NCBI RefSeq assembly: GCF_014640315.1 | Contig: NZ_BMGS01000003.1 | Location: 372,001 to 436,000 of the forward strand | DNA from: Hymenobacter glacieicola | GTDB taxonomy: Bacteria; Bacteroidota; Bacteroidia; Cytophagales; Hymenobacteraceae | Direction of reading: 5' to 3' | DNA: 64,000 bases | Position numbers and translations under genes: made by a program | Shown: one piece after another, positions 41,896 to 51,292 of the stretch | Numbering within the stretch: the stretch's first letter is position 1 | Layout of the letters: each line of letters starts with the position of its first letter | The notes under the pieces: generated by a model | Told to the model about the DNA's origin: nothing | Databases searched by the model: none | The model's input: only the letters and a program-made list of their open reading frames with translations

Positions 41896-44334
41896 ATGTG
41901 GAGAAACCTCGCCCTATTCGTCATCAAGAACCGACGCTTGCTTGTTGGGCTGTTGGCCGTTATTACGGTGTTTATGGCCTGGGAAGCCCGCAAGGTGCAG
42001 ATGACCTACGATTTTGCCCAGGTTGTGTCGCCCGACGACCCGGACATGGTCTACTTCCAGCAGTTCAAGCAAACCTTCGGCGAGGATGGCAACGTGCTGG
42101 TGCTGGGCATGCAAGACAGCTCGGTGTACCAGCTCGGCAACTTCAACGAGCTGCGTACCCTCACGGATACGCTCAGCAAAGTAGAGGGCGTCAACGGGAT
42201 TCTGGGCGTGACGCGCCTGCCCCGGTTGGTGAAAGACACGGCTAGCCAAACCTTTCGGGCCGAGCCCATCTTCCGCAACTTCCCCCGCACCCAACTCGAG
42301 CTGGACTCCCTGATGCGGGTAGTAAATTCCCAGGAGTTCTACAAAGGCCAGCTGATTTCGCCGAGCACCGGAGCCACGCTGCTGGCCCTGACCATGGACC
42401 CGAAGTACCTGAACTCCAGCCGGCGCGAAGCCGTGATGCAGGAAATACTAGGCCACGCCGAGCGGTTTCAGCAGAAGACCGGCATCCGGATGCACTACGC
42501 CGGCCTGCCCTACGTGCGGGCCACGATGACCACCAAGGTAGCCTCGGAAATGAAGCTGTTCGTGGCCCTGACCATTGTGATGATGGCCGTAACCCTGCTC
42601 ATGTTCTTCCGGACGTGGTCGGCGGTGGTGTTTCCCCTATTGATTGTGCTGATTGTAGTGACTTGGTGCATTGGCTCCATGGTGCTGCTGGGCTACAAGA
42701 TCAACCTGCTCACGGGCCTGATTCCGAGCATCATCATCGTTATCGGCATCCCGAACTGCACCTACCTGCTGAGCCGCTACCACTACGACTACCGCAAATC
42801 CGGCAACCAGGTGCTGGCCATGGCGCGGGTAGTGCGCAAGATTGGGTTGGTGACGCTCATGAACAACACTACCACGGCCATTGGCTTCGTGGTGTTTTGC
42901 TTTACCAACATTGCCATTCTGTTCCAGTTTGGGCTGGTGGCTACCGTCAATATTTTCGTGGCGTTTGCGGTGTCATTCATTCTGATGCCCATCATCTTCA
43001 CCATTCTGCCGCCGCCTACCCCCAAGCAGCTGGAGCACCTCGAAGCCAAGCCCCTGACCAAGCTGCTGGAGTTCTTCGACTACCTCGTGCTGGAGCGCCG
43101 GCGCACCGTGTACCTGACGGCCCTGGCCCTGATGGTGCTGGCTTCGTTTGGGGTAATGAAGGTGAAATCGGTGAGCTACATGGTCGATGATCTGCCCAAG
43201 GATTCGTCGGTAAACTCCGATTTGAAGTTTTTCGAGCAGCACTTCAACGGCGTCATGCCCTTGGAAATGGTGGTAGATACGGGCCGCCCCAAGGGCCTAC
43301 TGAAGCTCAAGAACCTGGAGCGGATTGACCGCCTCGAGAACTTCCTGCGCACCCAGCCCGTGCTTACTACCCCCGTGAGCGTGGTTACCTTTTTGAAGGC
43401 TTCAACCCAGGCCTTCTATAACGGCAGCCCCGAGTTTTACCGCCTACCCGATAACTCCGAGAAGAACTACGTGTTCAGCTACCTGGCCCACTCCCAGTCC
43501 ACGGAGGGCACGGAAGGCCAGCTGACCAGCAAGCTGCTGCGCTCCTTCACTGACAGCACCATGCAGCGGGCGCGCATCTCCCTGAAGATTGCCGACGTAG
43601 GCTCCCATAACCTCGATACGCTGGTTAACAACCGCATCAAGCCCGAAATCAACCGGATTTTCAAGGGCACCGACATGAAAGTGAAGCTGACTGGCACCAC
43701 CATCATCTTCACCAAGGGCAACGAATACCTGATTGGTACGCTCAAGGAAAGCCTGGTTATTGCCTTTGTGCTGGTGGGGCTGGTGGTGCTGATCTTGTTC
43801 CGCAGCGTGCGGGCGGTGGCGTTTACCCTGCTACCCAACTTCTTCACCTTGCTGCTCACGGGTGGTATTATGGGCTACTTTGGCATTCCGCTCAAGCCCA
43901 GCACCGCCCTGATTTTCAGCATTGCCCTGGGCATTGACGGCGACAACTCCATTCACCTGCTAGCCAAATTCCGGCAGGAAATGGCCGCCAACGGCCGCCG
44001 CGTAAAGGCCGCCATCAGCACCACGCTTTCGGAGGCCGGTACCAGCATGATTTACACCAGCATTGTGCTGTTTCTGGGCTTTTCGGTGTTTGCCTTCTCG
44101 GAGTTCGGCGGCACCAAGGCCCTGGGCCTCTTGATGTCGGCCAGCCTGCTCATCACCAATTTCTCCAACCTGATTCTGTTGCCCTGCCTGCTGGTTACCT
44201 TCGAGCACGGCAAGGACGAGAACGTCATCAACCAGTCGGGCATCAAGCACTACGACGATAACTACCACGAGGAAGATGACGACTTGGAACTCAACCTTAA
44301 TCGGATGCAGCGGCAGCCCAAACTGAACGGATAA
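41896..44334 (+). CDS. RND-superfamily exporter, MMPL/HAE3-like
   Basis: An 812-residue inner-membrane transporter. The N-terminal helix (residues about 12-32) and an extracytoplasmic domain are followed by helices from about 215, with GIPNCTYLLSRYHYDYRKSG after helix 4. The second half repeats the pattern, with LGIDGDNSIHLLAKFRQEM (about 675-695). These Asp-containing helix-4 and helix-10 loops are the MMPL/Patched-type signature. Such proteins export lipids or hydrophobic compounds; the substrate is unknown. The acidic C terminus (HEEDDDLELNLN) is cytoplasmic. It is followed by a palindrome and then ileS. Confidence 0.87.
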   Translation: MWRNLALFVIKNRRLLVGLLAVITVFMAWEARKVQMTYDFAQVVSPDDPDMVYFQQFKQTFGEDGNVLVLGMQDSSVYQLGNFNELRTLTDTLSKVEGVNGILGVTRLPRLVKDTASQTFRAEPIFRNFPRTQLELDSLMRVVNSQEFYKGQLISPSTGATLLALTMDPKYLNSSRREAVMQEILGHAERFQQKTGIRMHYAGLPYVRATMTTKVASEMKLFVALTIVMMAVTLLMFFRTWSAVVFPLLIVLIVVTWCIGSMVLLGYKINLLTGLIPSIIIVIGIPNCTYLLSRYHYDYRKSGNQVLAMARVVRKIGLVTLMNNTTTAIGFVVFCFTNIAILFQFGLVATVNIFVAFAVSFILMPIIFTILPPPTPKQLEHLEAKPLTKLLEFFDYLVLERRRTVYLTALALMVLASFGVMKVKSVSYMVDDLPKDSSVNSDLKFFEQHFNGVMPLEMVVDTGRPKGLLKLKNLERIDRLENFLRTQPVLTTPVSVVTFLKASTQAFYNGSPEFYRLPDNSEKNYVFSYLAHSQSTEGTEGQLTSKLLRSFTDSTMQRARISLKIADVGSHNLDTLVNNRIKPEINRIFKGTDMKVKLTGTTIIFTKGNEYLIGTLKESLVIAFVLVGLVVLILFRSVRAVAFTLLPNFFTLLLTGGIMGYFGIPLKPSTALIFSIALGIDGDNSIHLLAKFRQEMAANGRRVKAAISTTLSEAGTSMIYTSIVLFLGFSVFAFSEFGGTKALGLLMSASLLITNFSNLILLPCLLVTFEHGKDENVINQSGIKHYDDNYHEEDDDLELNLNRMQRQPKLNG

Positions 44335-44350
44335 ATCCATCATATTCCAC

Positions 44351-44443
44351 CGTCCTGCTGAGCCTGCCGACGCATCTTTACCGCTTCGGTCTCACTACTA
44401 AGTTATTCTGAGGCAGAGATGCGTCGGCAGACTTAGCAGGACG
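44351..44443. repeat. GTCAT-family palindrome 3 (GTCCTGCTGAG variant)
   Basis: Left arm 44351-44377, right arm 44417-44443. Ends are CGTCCTGCTGAG and CTTAGCAGGACG, with inner CCTGCCGACGCATCT and AGATGCGTCGGCAG. A divergent member of the family. Confidence 0.8.
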
Positions 44444-44468
44444 TTCTGATACAACGACCCTCCCCACA

Positions 44469-47400
44469 ATGAACTACCCCGAATACAAGCAGCCGCTCAA
44501 CTACGGCCAGGTCGGCACCGATATCCTGGCGTGGTGGAAGCAGAACGGCATCTTTGAGAAAAGCGTGAGCACCCGCGAGGGGCAGCCCACCTTCGTGTTT
44601 TACGAAGGTCCGCCTTCGGCCAACGGCGCCCCCGGCATTCACCACGTCATGGCCCGGACGGTAAAGGACATCTTCTGCCGCTACCAGACCCTGCTGGGCA
44701 AGCAGGTAAACCGCAAAGGCGGCTGGGACACCCACGGCCTGCCCATTGAGCTGCAGGTAGAAAAAGAGCTGGGTATCACGAAGGAGGACATCGGCAAGAA
44801 AATCAGCATCGAGGACTACAACCAGCGCTGCCGCGAGACCGTGATGCGCTTCAAAGCCCAGTGGGACGACCTCACCGAGAAAATGGGCTACTGGGTAGAC
44901 CTTGACGACCCCTACATCACCTTCGAGCCCGAGTACATCGAGAGCTGCTGGGCCCTGCTCAAGAAGCTCTACGACAAGGGCTTGCTCTACAAAGGCTACA
45001 CCATTCAGCCCTACTCCCCGGCCGCCGGCACCGGCCTGAGCAGCCACGAGCTCAACCAGCCCGGCACCTACCGCGACGTAAAGGATACGACCATCGTGGC
45101 CCAGTTCAAGGTAAAGCGCGATGAGAAGTCGGAGAAGCTGTTTGCGGCGGTTAAGAATAGCCTACCACAAAAGTGGCACAGACTTGATGGTGACGGCCCA
45201 ATTCCGGCGAACTTCTCTGAAGATATTGTCAGTGAGCTTGATGAGAGTACGGAAGTCTTTATCCTAGCTTGGACAACAACGCCGTGGACTTTGCCTGCTA
45301 ACACCGGTTTGGCAGTCGGCAAAAACATTCCTTACGTACTGATTTCAACGTTTAATCCCTATACCGGTAAGCCCATCCACGTAGTATTAGCAGAGGCACT
45401 AGTAGATAAATACTTTGCTAAAAAGAACGAGGTAACTTCATGGAAAGGCTATGCTTTTTCGACTGGTAAAGAACAACCCTGGTACATTCAAAGCCACTTC
45501 ACCGGCGCTGACCTGGTAGGCATTCGCTACGAGCGGCTGTTCGGGCAGGACAAGGGTTTCCCGGCCTTTGAAGGGGAGGAGCGCGCCTTCCGCGTGATTC
45601 CCGGCGACTTCGTGACGACGGAGGACGGAACCGGCATCGTGCACATTTCGCCCACGTTTGGCGCCGACGACTTCCGGGCCGCTCAGCAGGCGGATATTCC
45701 GGCCCTGATTGTGATGGACGCCGAGGGCAAGCCCACGCCCATCGTGGACCGCACCGGTCGCTACGTGCCTCAGATGGGCGAATTTGGCGGCCGCTGGGTG
45801 AAAAACTACGACGGCCACGACCAGAGCGGTGCCGACTACAAGACCCTGGACGAAAGCATTGCCATCCGCATGAAAGGCGACGGCACAGCCTTCAAAGTAG
45901 AGAAGTACGAGCACACCTACCCCCACTGCTGGCGCACCGACAAGCCCGTACTGTACTACCCCCTGGACTCCTGGTTTATCAAGACCACGGCGGTAAAAGA
46001 CCGGCTCATCGAGCTCAACAAAACCATCAACTGGCAGCCGGCCAGCACCGGCACCGGCCGCTTCGGCAACTGGCTGGAAAACCTCGTAGACTGGAACCTG
46101 AGCCGCTCCCGCTACTGGGGCACGCCCCTGCCCATCTGGCGCACCCAGGACGGCTCGGAGGAAATCTGTATTGGCTCCATCGAGCAGCTCGTCGCCGAAA
46201 TCGACAAGGCCGTGGCCGCTGAGGTGATGACCTACAACCCCTACCAAAAGGTTGATGGCGCCTGGGTAATGGCCGATAACTCTTCCGAGCAGCCAACAGC
46301 GAAAATCGACCTGCACCGGCCCTACGTGGACGACATCTTCCTGGTGTCGCCCTCGGGCCAGCCCATGTACCGCGAAACCGACCTCATCGACGTGTGGTTT
46401 GACAGCGGCGCCATGCCTTACGCCCAGTGGCACTACCCCCTGGAAAACGGCACCCAGTTCCAGAAGAATTTCCCGGCCGATTTCATTGCCGAAGGCGTGG
46501 ACCAGACCCGCGGCTGGTTCTTTACCCTGCACGCCCTGGCCGTGATGCTGGAGGACTCGGTAGCTTACAAAAACGTGATGGCCAACGGCCTGGTGCTGGA
46601 CAAGAACGGCAACAAGATGAGCAAGCGCCTCGGCAACGCCATCGACCCGTTCCAGACCATCACCCAATTCGGCCCCGACGCCACGCGCTGGTACATGATT
46701 GCCAACGCCCAGCCCTGGGACAACCTCAAGTTCGACCTGAACGGCATCACGGAGGTGCAGCGCCGCTTCTTCGGTACCCTGTTCAACACCTACTCGTTCT
46801 ACGCCCTCTACGCCAACCTCGACGGCTTCCAGGCCCGCGAGTTTGATCGGGTGCCGCACGCGGAGCTAACCGAGTTGGACCGTTGGATTCTGAGCAAGCT
46901 TCAGTCGCTGATCCTGGAAGTGCGCGGCCATTATGACGCCTACGACCCCACGAAGGCCGCCCGCGCCATCCAGGATTTCGTGACCGATCAGCTTTCCAAC
47001 TGGCACGTGCGCCTCTCGCGCCGCCGTTTCTGGAAGGGCGAGCTGACTCAGGATAAGAAGGCCGCCTACGAAACTCTGCAGGAATGTCTGGTAGTCGTGG
47101 CCCAGCTCATGGCGCCCATTGCGCCCTTCTTCGCCGAGTGGCTCTACCAGAACATGACTGACGGCATGCGCGCCGAAGCCATCGAGCGGAATACGCCGCT
47201 AGCTCCCGAATCCATCCACCTCACCTTGCTGGTAGAGGCGGAAACAAACCGCATCGACAAGGCCCTGGAGGAGCGCATGGAGCTGGCCCAGCGCATTTCC
47301 TCGCTCACGCACTCCCTGCGCAAGAAGTCGGTGTTGAAGGTGCGCCAGCCCCTGCAGCGCATTCTGGTGCCGGTACTTAACGACACGACCCGCGAGCAGG

Positions 47401-48008
47401 TAGGCAAGGTAGAGGACCTGATTTGCGCCGAAGTGAACGTGAAGCACGTGGAGTTCCTCGACGACACCAGCGGCGTGCTGGTAAAGTCGGTGAAGCCCAA
47501 CTTCAAGCGCCTTGGCCAGCAGTACGGCCCCAAGCTGAAAGCCGTGGGAGCCCGCATTCAGCAGATGACGGCCGAGGAAATCAGCACCCTTGAAAAGACC
47601 GGCCAGCTGGCCGTGGAAGTTGAAGGGCAGCCGATTACCCTAGCCCCCGACGACGTAGAAATCCGCACCGACGATTTGCCCGGCTGGCTCGTAGCCACCG
47701 ACGGCCCCCTCACGGTAGCCCTCGACGTGACCCTAACCGACGAGCTGCGCCAGGAAGGCGTGGCCCGCGAGCTGGTGAACCGCCTCCAGAACCTGCGCAA
47801 AGACAGCGGCCTGGAGGTACAGGACAAAATCCGGGTAACCCTGGGCCAGCAGCCCGAGCTGGAAGCCGCCGTGCAATCTTTCGGTGACTACATCCGAACC
47901 GAAGTGCAGGCCCTGGCCCTGAACTTCGCCCCGGAAATCAGCGGCGGCTCGGTGCTGGAGTTCGACGACTACAACGTGCCCGTGCAACTGGAAGTAGCCA
48001 ACAGCTAA
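44469..48008 (+). CDS. ileS: Isoleucyl-tRNA synthetase
   Basis: A 1179-residue class I synthetase. The HIGH-type motif is GAPGIHH (residues 53-59), the editing domain has AWTTTPWTLPANTG, and KMSKR is at 716-720. Its length and layout fit the eukaryote-like IleRS group with a long C-terminal domain. It attaches Ile to tRNA-Ile and edits Val. About residues 218-338 (45121-45480) are encoded by DNA of about 45% GC by my count (163 of 360), against 57-65% in sampled neighbouring stretches, although the frame and motifs are intact. That suggests recombination with a foreign allele or local recoding. A terminator follows the gene. Confidence 0.96.
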   Translation: MNYPEYKQPLNYGQVGTDILAWWKQNGIFEKSVSTREGQPTFVFYEGPPSANGAPGIHHVMARTVKDIFCRYQTLLGKQVNRKGGWDTHGLPIELQVEKELGITKEDIGKKISIEDYNQRCRETVMRFKAQWDDLTEKMGYWVDLDDPYITFEPEYIESCWALLKKLYDKGLLYKGYTIQPYSPAAGTGLSSHELNQPGTYRDVKDTTIVAQFKVKRDEKSEKLFAAVKNSLPQKWHRLDGDGPIPANFSEDIVSELDESTEVFILAWTTTPWTLPANTGLAVGKNIPYVLISTFNPYTGKPIHVVLAEALVDKYFAKKNEVTSWKGYAFSTGKEQPWYIQSHFTGADLVGIRYERLFGQDKGFPAFEGEERAFRVIPGDFVTTEDGTGIVHISPTFGADDFRAAQQADIPALIVMDAEGKPTPIVDRTGRYVPQMGEFGGRWVKNYDGHDQSGADYKTLDESIAIRMKGDGTAFKVEKYEHTYPHCWRTDKPVLYYPLDSWFIKTTAVKDRLIELNKTINWQPASTGTGRFGNWLENLVDWNLSRSRYWGTPLPIWRTQDGSEEICIGSIEQLVAEIDKAVAAEVMTYNPYQKVDGAWVMADNSSEQPTAKIDLHRPYVDDIFLVSPSGQPMYRETDLIDVWFDSGAMPYAQWHYPLENGTQFQKNFPADFIAEGVDQTRGWFFTLHALAVMLEDSVAYKNVMANGLVLDKNGNKMSKRLGNAIDPFQTITQFGPDATRWYMIANAQPWDNLKFDLNGITEVQRRFFGTLFNTYSFYALYANLDGFQAREFDRVPHAELTELDRWILSKLQSLILEVRGHYDAYDPTKAARAIQDFVTDQLSNWHVRLSRRRFWKGELTQDKKAAYETLQECLVVVAQLMAPIAPFFAEWLYQNMTDGMRAEAIERNTPLAPESIHLTLLVEAETNRIDKALEERMELAQRISSLTHSLRKKSVLKVRQPLQRILVPVLNDTTREQVGKVEDLICAEVNVKHVEFLDDTSGVLVKSVKPNFKRLGQQYGPKLKAVGARIQQMTAEEISTLEKTGQLAVEVEGQPITLAPDDVEIRTDDLPGWLVATDGPLTVALDVTLTDELRQEGVARELVNRLQNLRKDSGLEVQDKIRVTLGQQPELEAAVQSFGDYIRTEVQALALNFAPEISGGSVLEFDDYNVPVQLEVANS

Positions 48009-48031
48009 TAGCCCAGATCAGTACTGAAGTC

Positions 48032-48067
48032 AAAAAGGCCGCGAAACATGCGTTTCGCGGCCTTTTT
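48032..48067 (+). terminator. Terminator after ileS
   Basis: AAAAAGGCCGCGAAA and TTTCGCGGCCTTTTT form a strong stem with T run. Confidence 0.93.
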
Positions 48068-48090
48068 GTTTGCGCTGGTTATAACAAGAC

Positions 48091-48195
48091 CGTCATGCTG
48101 AGCGCAGCCGAAGCATCTCTCCCGCTGACTACTTAACTGGCCTAGGACCGACTCAACGAAGCGGGAGAGATGCTTCGGCTGCGCTCAGCATGACG
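48091..48195. repeat. GTCAT-family palindrome 4 (36-bp perfect arms)
   Basis: Left arm 48091-48126 starts CGTCATGCTGAGCGCAGCCG; right arm 48160-48195 is its exact inverted copy. The loop is 33 bases. Confidence 0.92.
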
Positions 48196-48216
48196 TTCCT
48201 AATAACGATATAAGCC

Positions 48217-49992
48217 CTACCTCACTACCAGTTCCTGCCGAACTTCCTCTTTCAGCTTCTCTGACAGCACGCGGTAGACGTAGCGGCCCGGAACCAGGCG
48301 TAGTGACAGAACCTCGTCTGAGGGCCGTATTTCGTGGGTATAAATGGGCGCTATGTCCTCCCGGATGCCCAGCTCCTGCTGCAGGTATAGCTGCAGCATC
48401 CGGCGGCCGGTGGCGGCGCTGGGTTTGTAGGGGCGGAGGTCCAGGGAGGCCGGGCGGGCTTCGCTAGCGTCGGCGTAGGGCAACGGCAGCTGCTGGGGCG
48501 TGAAATTGTTGCGCACGACGAGTTCCGCTCCCGGATACAGCGCGCGGCGCTGGCCCCGTTGCAGCCGGTACACCACCTCGGCCGTGCCGGGTGCAGTGGC
48601 TGGCAGCGTGTTGAGCGGTTCGTTGGACAACCGTGACTGGTTGATGCGCAGCACTGGCCAACCCGTCAGCTCGGTGAACTGCTCGGGCAGTGATGTAGCG
48701 GGGGGCTGGCCTTTCTTCGCCAGCCGTTTGCTCATCATGTTGCCGCCGTAAATCAGCACCCGGGCCTGGGCATCGGGGCGCAGGGCAGCGTGCAGGGCGG
48801 TGGCCTGCGCCAGCTCCGGATTGACAACGTTTGGGCGGGTGTTATAGGCAATCAGCGTGAAGCCCAGCCGGCGGGCCGTGCGCACTAGGTTGGCGAAGGT
48901 AGCTTCCCGGGTTTCCGTGCCCGCCTGTAGCGGCAACGGGCTCAACGTACTCGCCGCCGAATCGTGTAGCGTCTCCAGGGCTAGGTAGCGGAACCCTTGC
49001 TGGTAGAGGCCCGGCAGCAGGGCCGCCGCCAGGGCCCGATGCTGGGGCTGGATAGGTGATTCGTCCAGCCATACCGCCCGGGCTGGGGCCGTGTGGCGCA
49101 GAATTTCCGGTACCGCCGCCACGCTTACCAACGTATCCGGCGTAGCGCGGCGGGGCCTAGTTGGGCTGGCCAGCGGTGGCGAAGCGGGCAACCGGATGTT
49201 ATCCAAGTCCTGAAAATAGGCTACCGAATCGGCGTTGCCGGCCAGGGTGTGGTACTGCAGCAGGGCGTAGCGCAGCGTACCATCCAGGGAAGGGTCGGCG
49301 GGGGCGTGGCGGCTCTGGGCCAGGGCCGAAAGCGGGGCCAGGTAGTCACCGTTAGGCCGGTTCAGAAAGGCATCATTGGCCAGCCGCACCGGCGACACTA
49401 CTCGCGGCCAGCGGCCCGGCTGCACCGAAGGAAACGTGAACGTCACGAACTCCGCGTCCATTTCTCTGCTGCGGTCCTTGATGGAGGTGCCGGGGCGCGA
49501 GCTGGCTTCGTCGGTGGCAACGAGGTAGAGCCAGCCTTGCTGGTCGGGTAGGGACGCGGCGTATTCCATCAGCAAATCGGGGCCGGCGGTGCCCGTGTGC
49601 TGGTAGCGGCCCGCCCCATTCTCCTGGAACCCCAGGGCGCGCCAGTCGGGGCTGCCGGCTACCCGCAGCCCGCGCAGCCGATACGTGGGCGCTAGGTTGG
49701 TTTGGCCTGTAAACAGCACGGCTGATTGACGGCGGGAAAAGCCGAGCTGTTTTAGCCGCGCTTTCGTCACCTCATCCGGCTTGTTGCGGGGCCGTAAGTT
49801 TATATCGTAGTCCCCGTTGAGCAGCAGGCAGGTGTTGAGCTGACGGTTATAAACGGTCGTCGTCATGGTGCGCTGCTGCTCGTTGCTGCGGGTGAGCGGA
49901 TGCGGGGCGGCGCAGGCCCCCAAGCCTAGCGTACCTACTAGAAGTAAACGGGTTACGGTAGCGCAAGGGCCGCCAAAATGAATAGTCGACAT
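48217..49992 (-). CDS. Lipoprotein of unknown function (ChaN/Tiki-like region)
   Basis: A 591-residue lipoprotein with lipobox LGAC (Cys27). Residues about 30-250 are unrecognised. About 290-460 contains VWLDESPIQPQHRALAAALL, then YLALETLHD, FTLIAYNTRPN and RVLIYGGNMMSK, a series of buried strands with acidic residues that loosely recalls the EreA/ChaN/Tiki superfamily; the catalytic His and Glu pattern is not clear. The C terminus is beta-rich. I cannot assign a function. It lies between ileS and lspA on the opposite strand, interrupting an ileS-lspA neighbourhood often seen in this phylum. Confidence 0.68.
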   Translation of the reverse strand: MSTIHFGGPCATVTRLLLVGTLGLGACAAPHPLTRSNEQQRTMTTTVYNRQLNTCLLLNGDYDINLRPRNKPDEVTKARLKQLGFSRRQSAVLFTGQTNLAPTYRLRGLRVAGSPDWRALGFQENGAGRYQHTGTAGPDLLMEYAASLPDQQGWLYLVATDEASSRPGTSIKDRSREMDAEFVTFTFPSVQPGRWPRVVSPVRLANDAFLNRPNGDYLAPLSALAQSRHAPADPSLDGTLRYALLQYHTLAGNADSVAYFQDLDNIRLPASPPLASPTRPRRATPDTLVSVAAVPEILRHTAPARAVWLDESPIQPQHRALAAALLPGLYQQGFRYLALETLHDSAASTLSPLPLQAGTETREATFANLVRTARRLGFTLIAYNTRPNVVNPELAQATALHAALRPDAQARVLIYGGNMMSKRLAKKGQPPATSLPEQFTELTGWPVLRINQSRLSNEPLNTLPATAPGTAEVVYRLQRGQRRALYPGAELVVRNNFTPQQLPLPYADASEARPASLDLRPYKPSAATGRRMLQLYLQQELGIREDIAPIYTHEIRPSDEVLSLRLVPGRYVYRVLSEKLKEEVRQELVVR

Positions 49993-50352
49993 AAGGATAC
50001 AGATGGAGGTAGTGGATATGGAAATATATAACTAAAGCTTACACTTAACTAAAGCGCCTTCTTCGTTCCTGCCAGGAAGCATGAAACCCGCTGCTCCTTC
50101 CCGCCGGTAGCCCGGCCACGCGCTGGCATTAGAACCCGCGTGCTAGCAGCGAGGGTGCGCGCTGAGGCTGCCAGGAAAAAATTGCCTCCAGTAGATCGAC
50201 CTTTTCGAAGGGTGTTTGGCATAACGTCGTACAAATCCTCTGAAATCGGGTTTAAATCGGCACAAAAGCTCTTTCAGATATATACTGGCGGGGTGGAAGC
50301 TGCCACGAGACGCTGCACTAGAAAGTCAAAAATTCTGCGTCACTTTGTACTT
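49993..50352. other. Intergenic stretch upstream of lspA
   Basis: 360 bases between divergent genes. Bases 50229-50265 carry three AAATC-type units at 10-11-base spacing (CAAATCCTCTG, AAATCGGGTTT, AAATCGGCAC). No gene or clear promoter was found; a frame extending lspA upstream to 50140 is not supported. Confidence 0.4.
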
Positions 50353-51012
50353 ATGAAGTATTGGAAATACTACCTCGTGGCGCTGCTGGTCATCGTCATC
50401 GATCAGCTCTCGAAATGGGCGGTGCACCGCTACATGCCCATGGGGATGCCCGGCGAAGTGCCCGTGTTCGGCGACTGGTTTAAGCTGCACTACACGCTGA
50501 ACCCGGGCATGGCCTTCGGGGTGGAGTTGCCGGCGCCCTACGGCAAGGTTATTCTCACGCTGTTTCGCTTGGTAGCCGTTACGGGCATTAGCTACTACAT
50601 CTACCGCCTTTGGAAGCAGCACGCGCCCAGCGGCTTGCTCATCTGCATCAGTATGATTCTGGGCGGGGCCATTGGCAACCTGGTTGATTCCATCTTCTAC
50701 GGCGTCCTCTACAACAATGCGCCCTTTAATGCGCCTACCCCCTGGCTGCACGGGCAAGTGATAGACATGCTGTTTGTGGACTTCCCGGACGGATTTTTTC
50801 CAGCTTCCTGGCCCTTTGTAGGTGGAGAAATCATCCCCGACTTCCCCATCTTCAACATTGCCGACTCCTGCATCTTTATCGGGGTCGTGCTGATCTTACT
50901 TTTCCAGAACCGCTTCTACAGCCAGCATCTGGAGGAAGCCCACCCCGTAGCCGCCGATGATGCCGCCGCTGCCCAGGCCCGCCGCGACGCCGAAGCCTCG
51001 GAGCTTGCCTAA
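50353..51012 (+). CDS. lspA: Lipoprotein signal peptidase
   Basis: A 219-residue aspartic membrane peptidase (signal peptidase II) that cleaves prolipoproteins after lipidation. The catalytic Asp pair is D112 in GNLVDSIFYG and D171 in FNIADSCIF; four hydrophobic helices are present. Compared with E. coli it has a longer loop between them (about 120-160) and a 30-residue hydrophilic, Ala/Asp-rich tail. The ATG at 50353 fits the family start (MKYWKYYLVALLVIVIDQLSK). It would serve the several lipoproteins seen in this window. Confidence 0.95.
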   Translation: MKYWKYYLVALLVIVIDQLSKWAVHRYMPMGMPGEVPVFGDWFKLHYTLNPGMAFGVELPAPYGKVILTLFRLVAVTGISYYIYRLWKQHAPSGLLICISMILGGAIGNLVDSIFYGVLYNNAPFNAPTPWLHGQVIDMLFVDFPDGFFPASWPFVGGEIIPDFPIFNIADSCIFIGVVLILLFQNRFYSQHLEEAHPVAADDAAAAQARRDAEASELA

Positions 51013-51031
51013 GAACCACTACTCACAGAGC

Positions 51032-51068
51032 CAAAAGGCCCGCCGGAATTGCTCCGGCGGGCCTTTTG
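51032..51068 (+). terminator. Terminator after lspA
   Basis: CAAAAGGCCCGCCGGA and TCCGGCGGGCCTTTTG form a 16-bp stem around ATTGC. Confidence 0.92.
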
Positions 51069-51107
51069 GTTAGTAGCCGAGCAGATACACGTATCTTAAA
51101 CTACACC

Positions 51108-51260
51108 GTCATGCAGAGCCGGAGGCGAAGCATCTCGCTCGGCTGACTTCTGAGTTGCTACCACAACGTCAGCACGCGAGATGCTTCGCCTCCGGCTCTG
51201 CATGACCGGTAATTTGGCAACCTTAATCCGCGAGACGCTTCGGTTTAGGCTCTGCATGAC
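51108..51260. repeat. GTCAT-family palindrome 5 plus an extra half copy
   Basis: Left arm 51108-51138 (GTCATGCAGAGCCGGAGGCG start), right arm 51176-51206 perfect over 31 bp. A third, lone half follows at 51229-51260, ending GGCTCTGCATGAC, so arms exist as separable units. Confidence 0.9.
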
Positions 51261-51292
51261 TGTTTTAATGGCCCTTTGACTACCCGTTCTTC

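Noticed and set aside
45438..46859. 473-codon minus-strand frame inside ileS
   Set aside because: It is an antisense shadow caused by high GC codon bias; ileS is clearly real.
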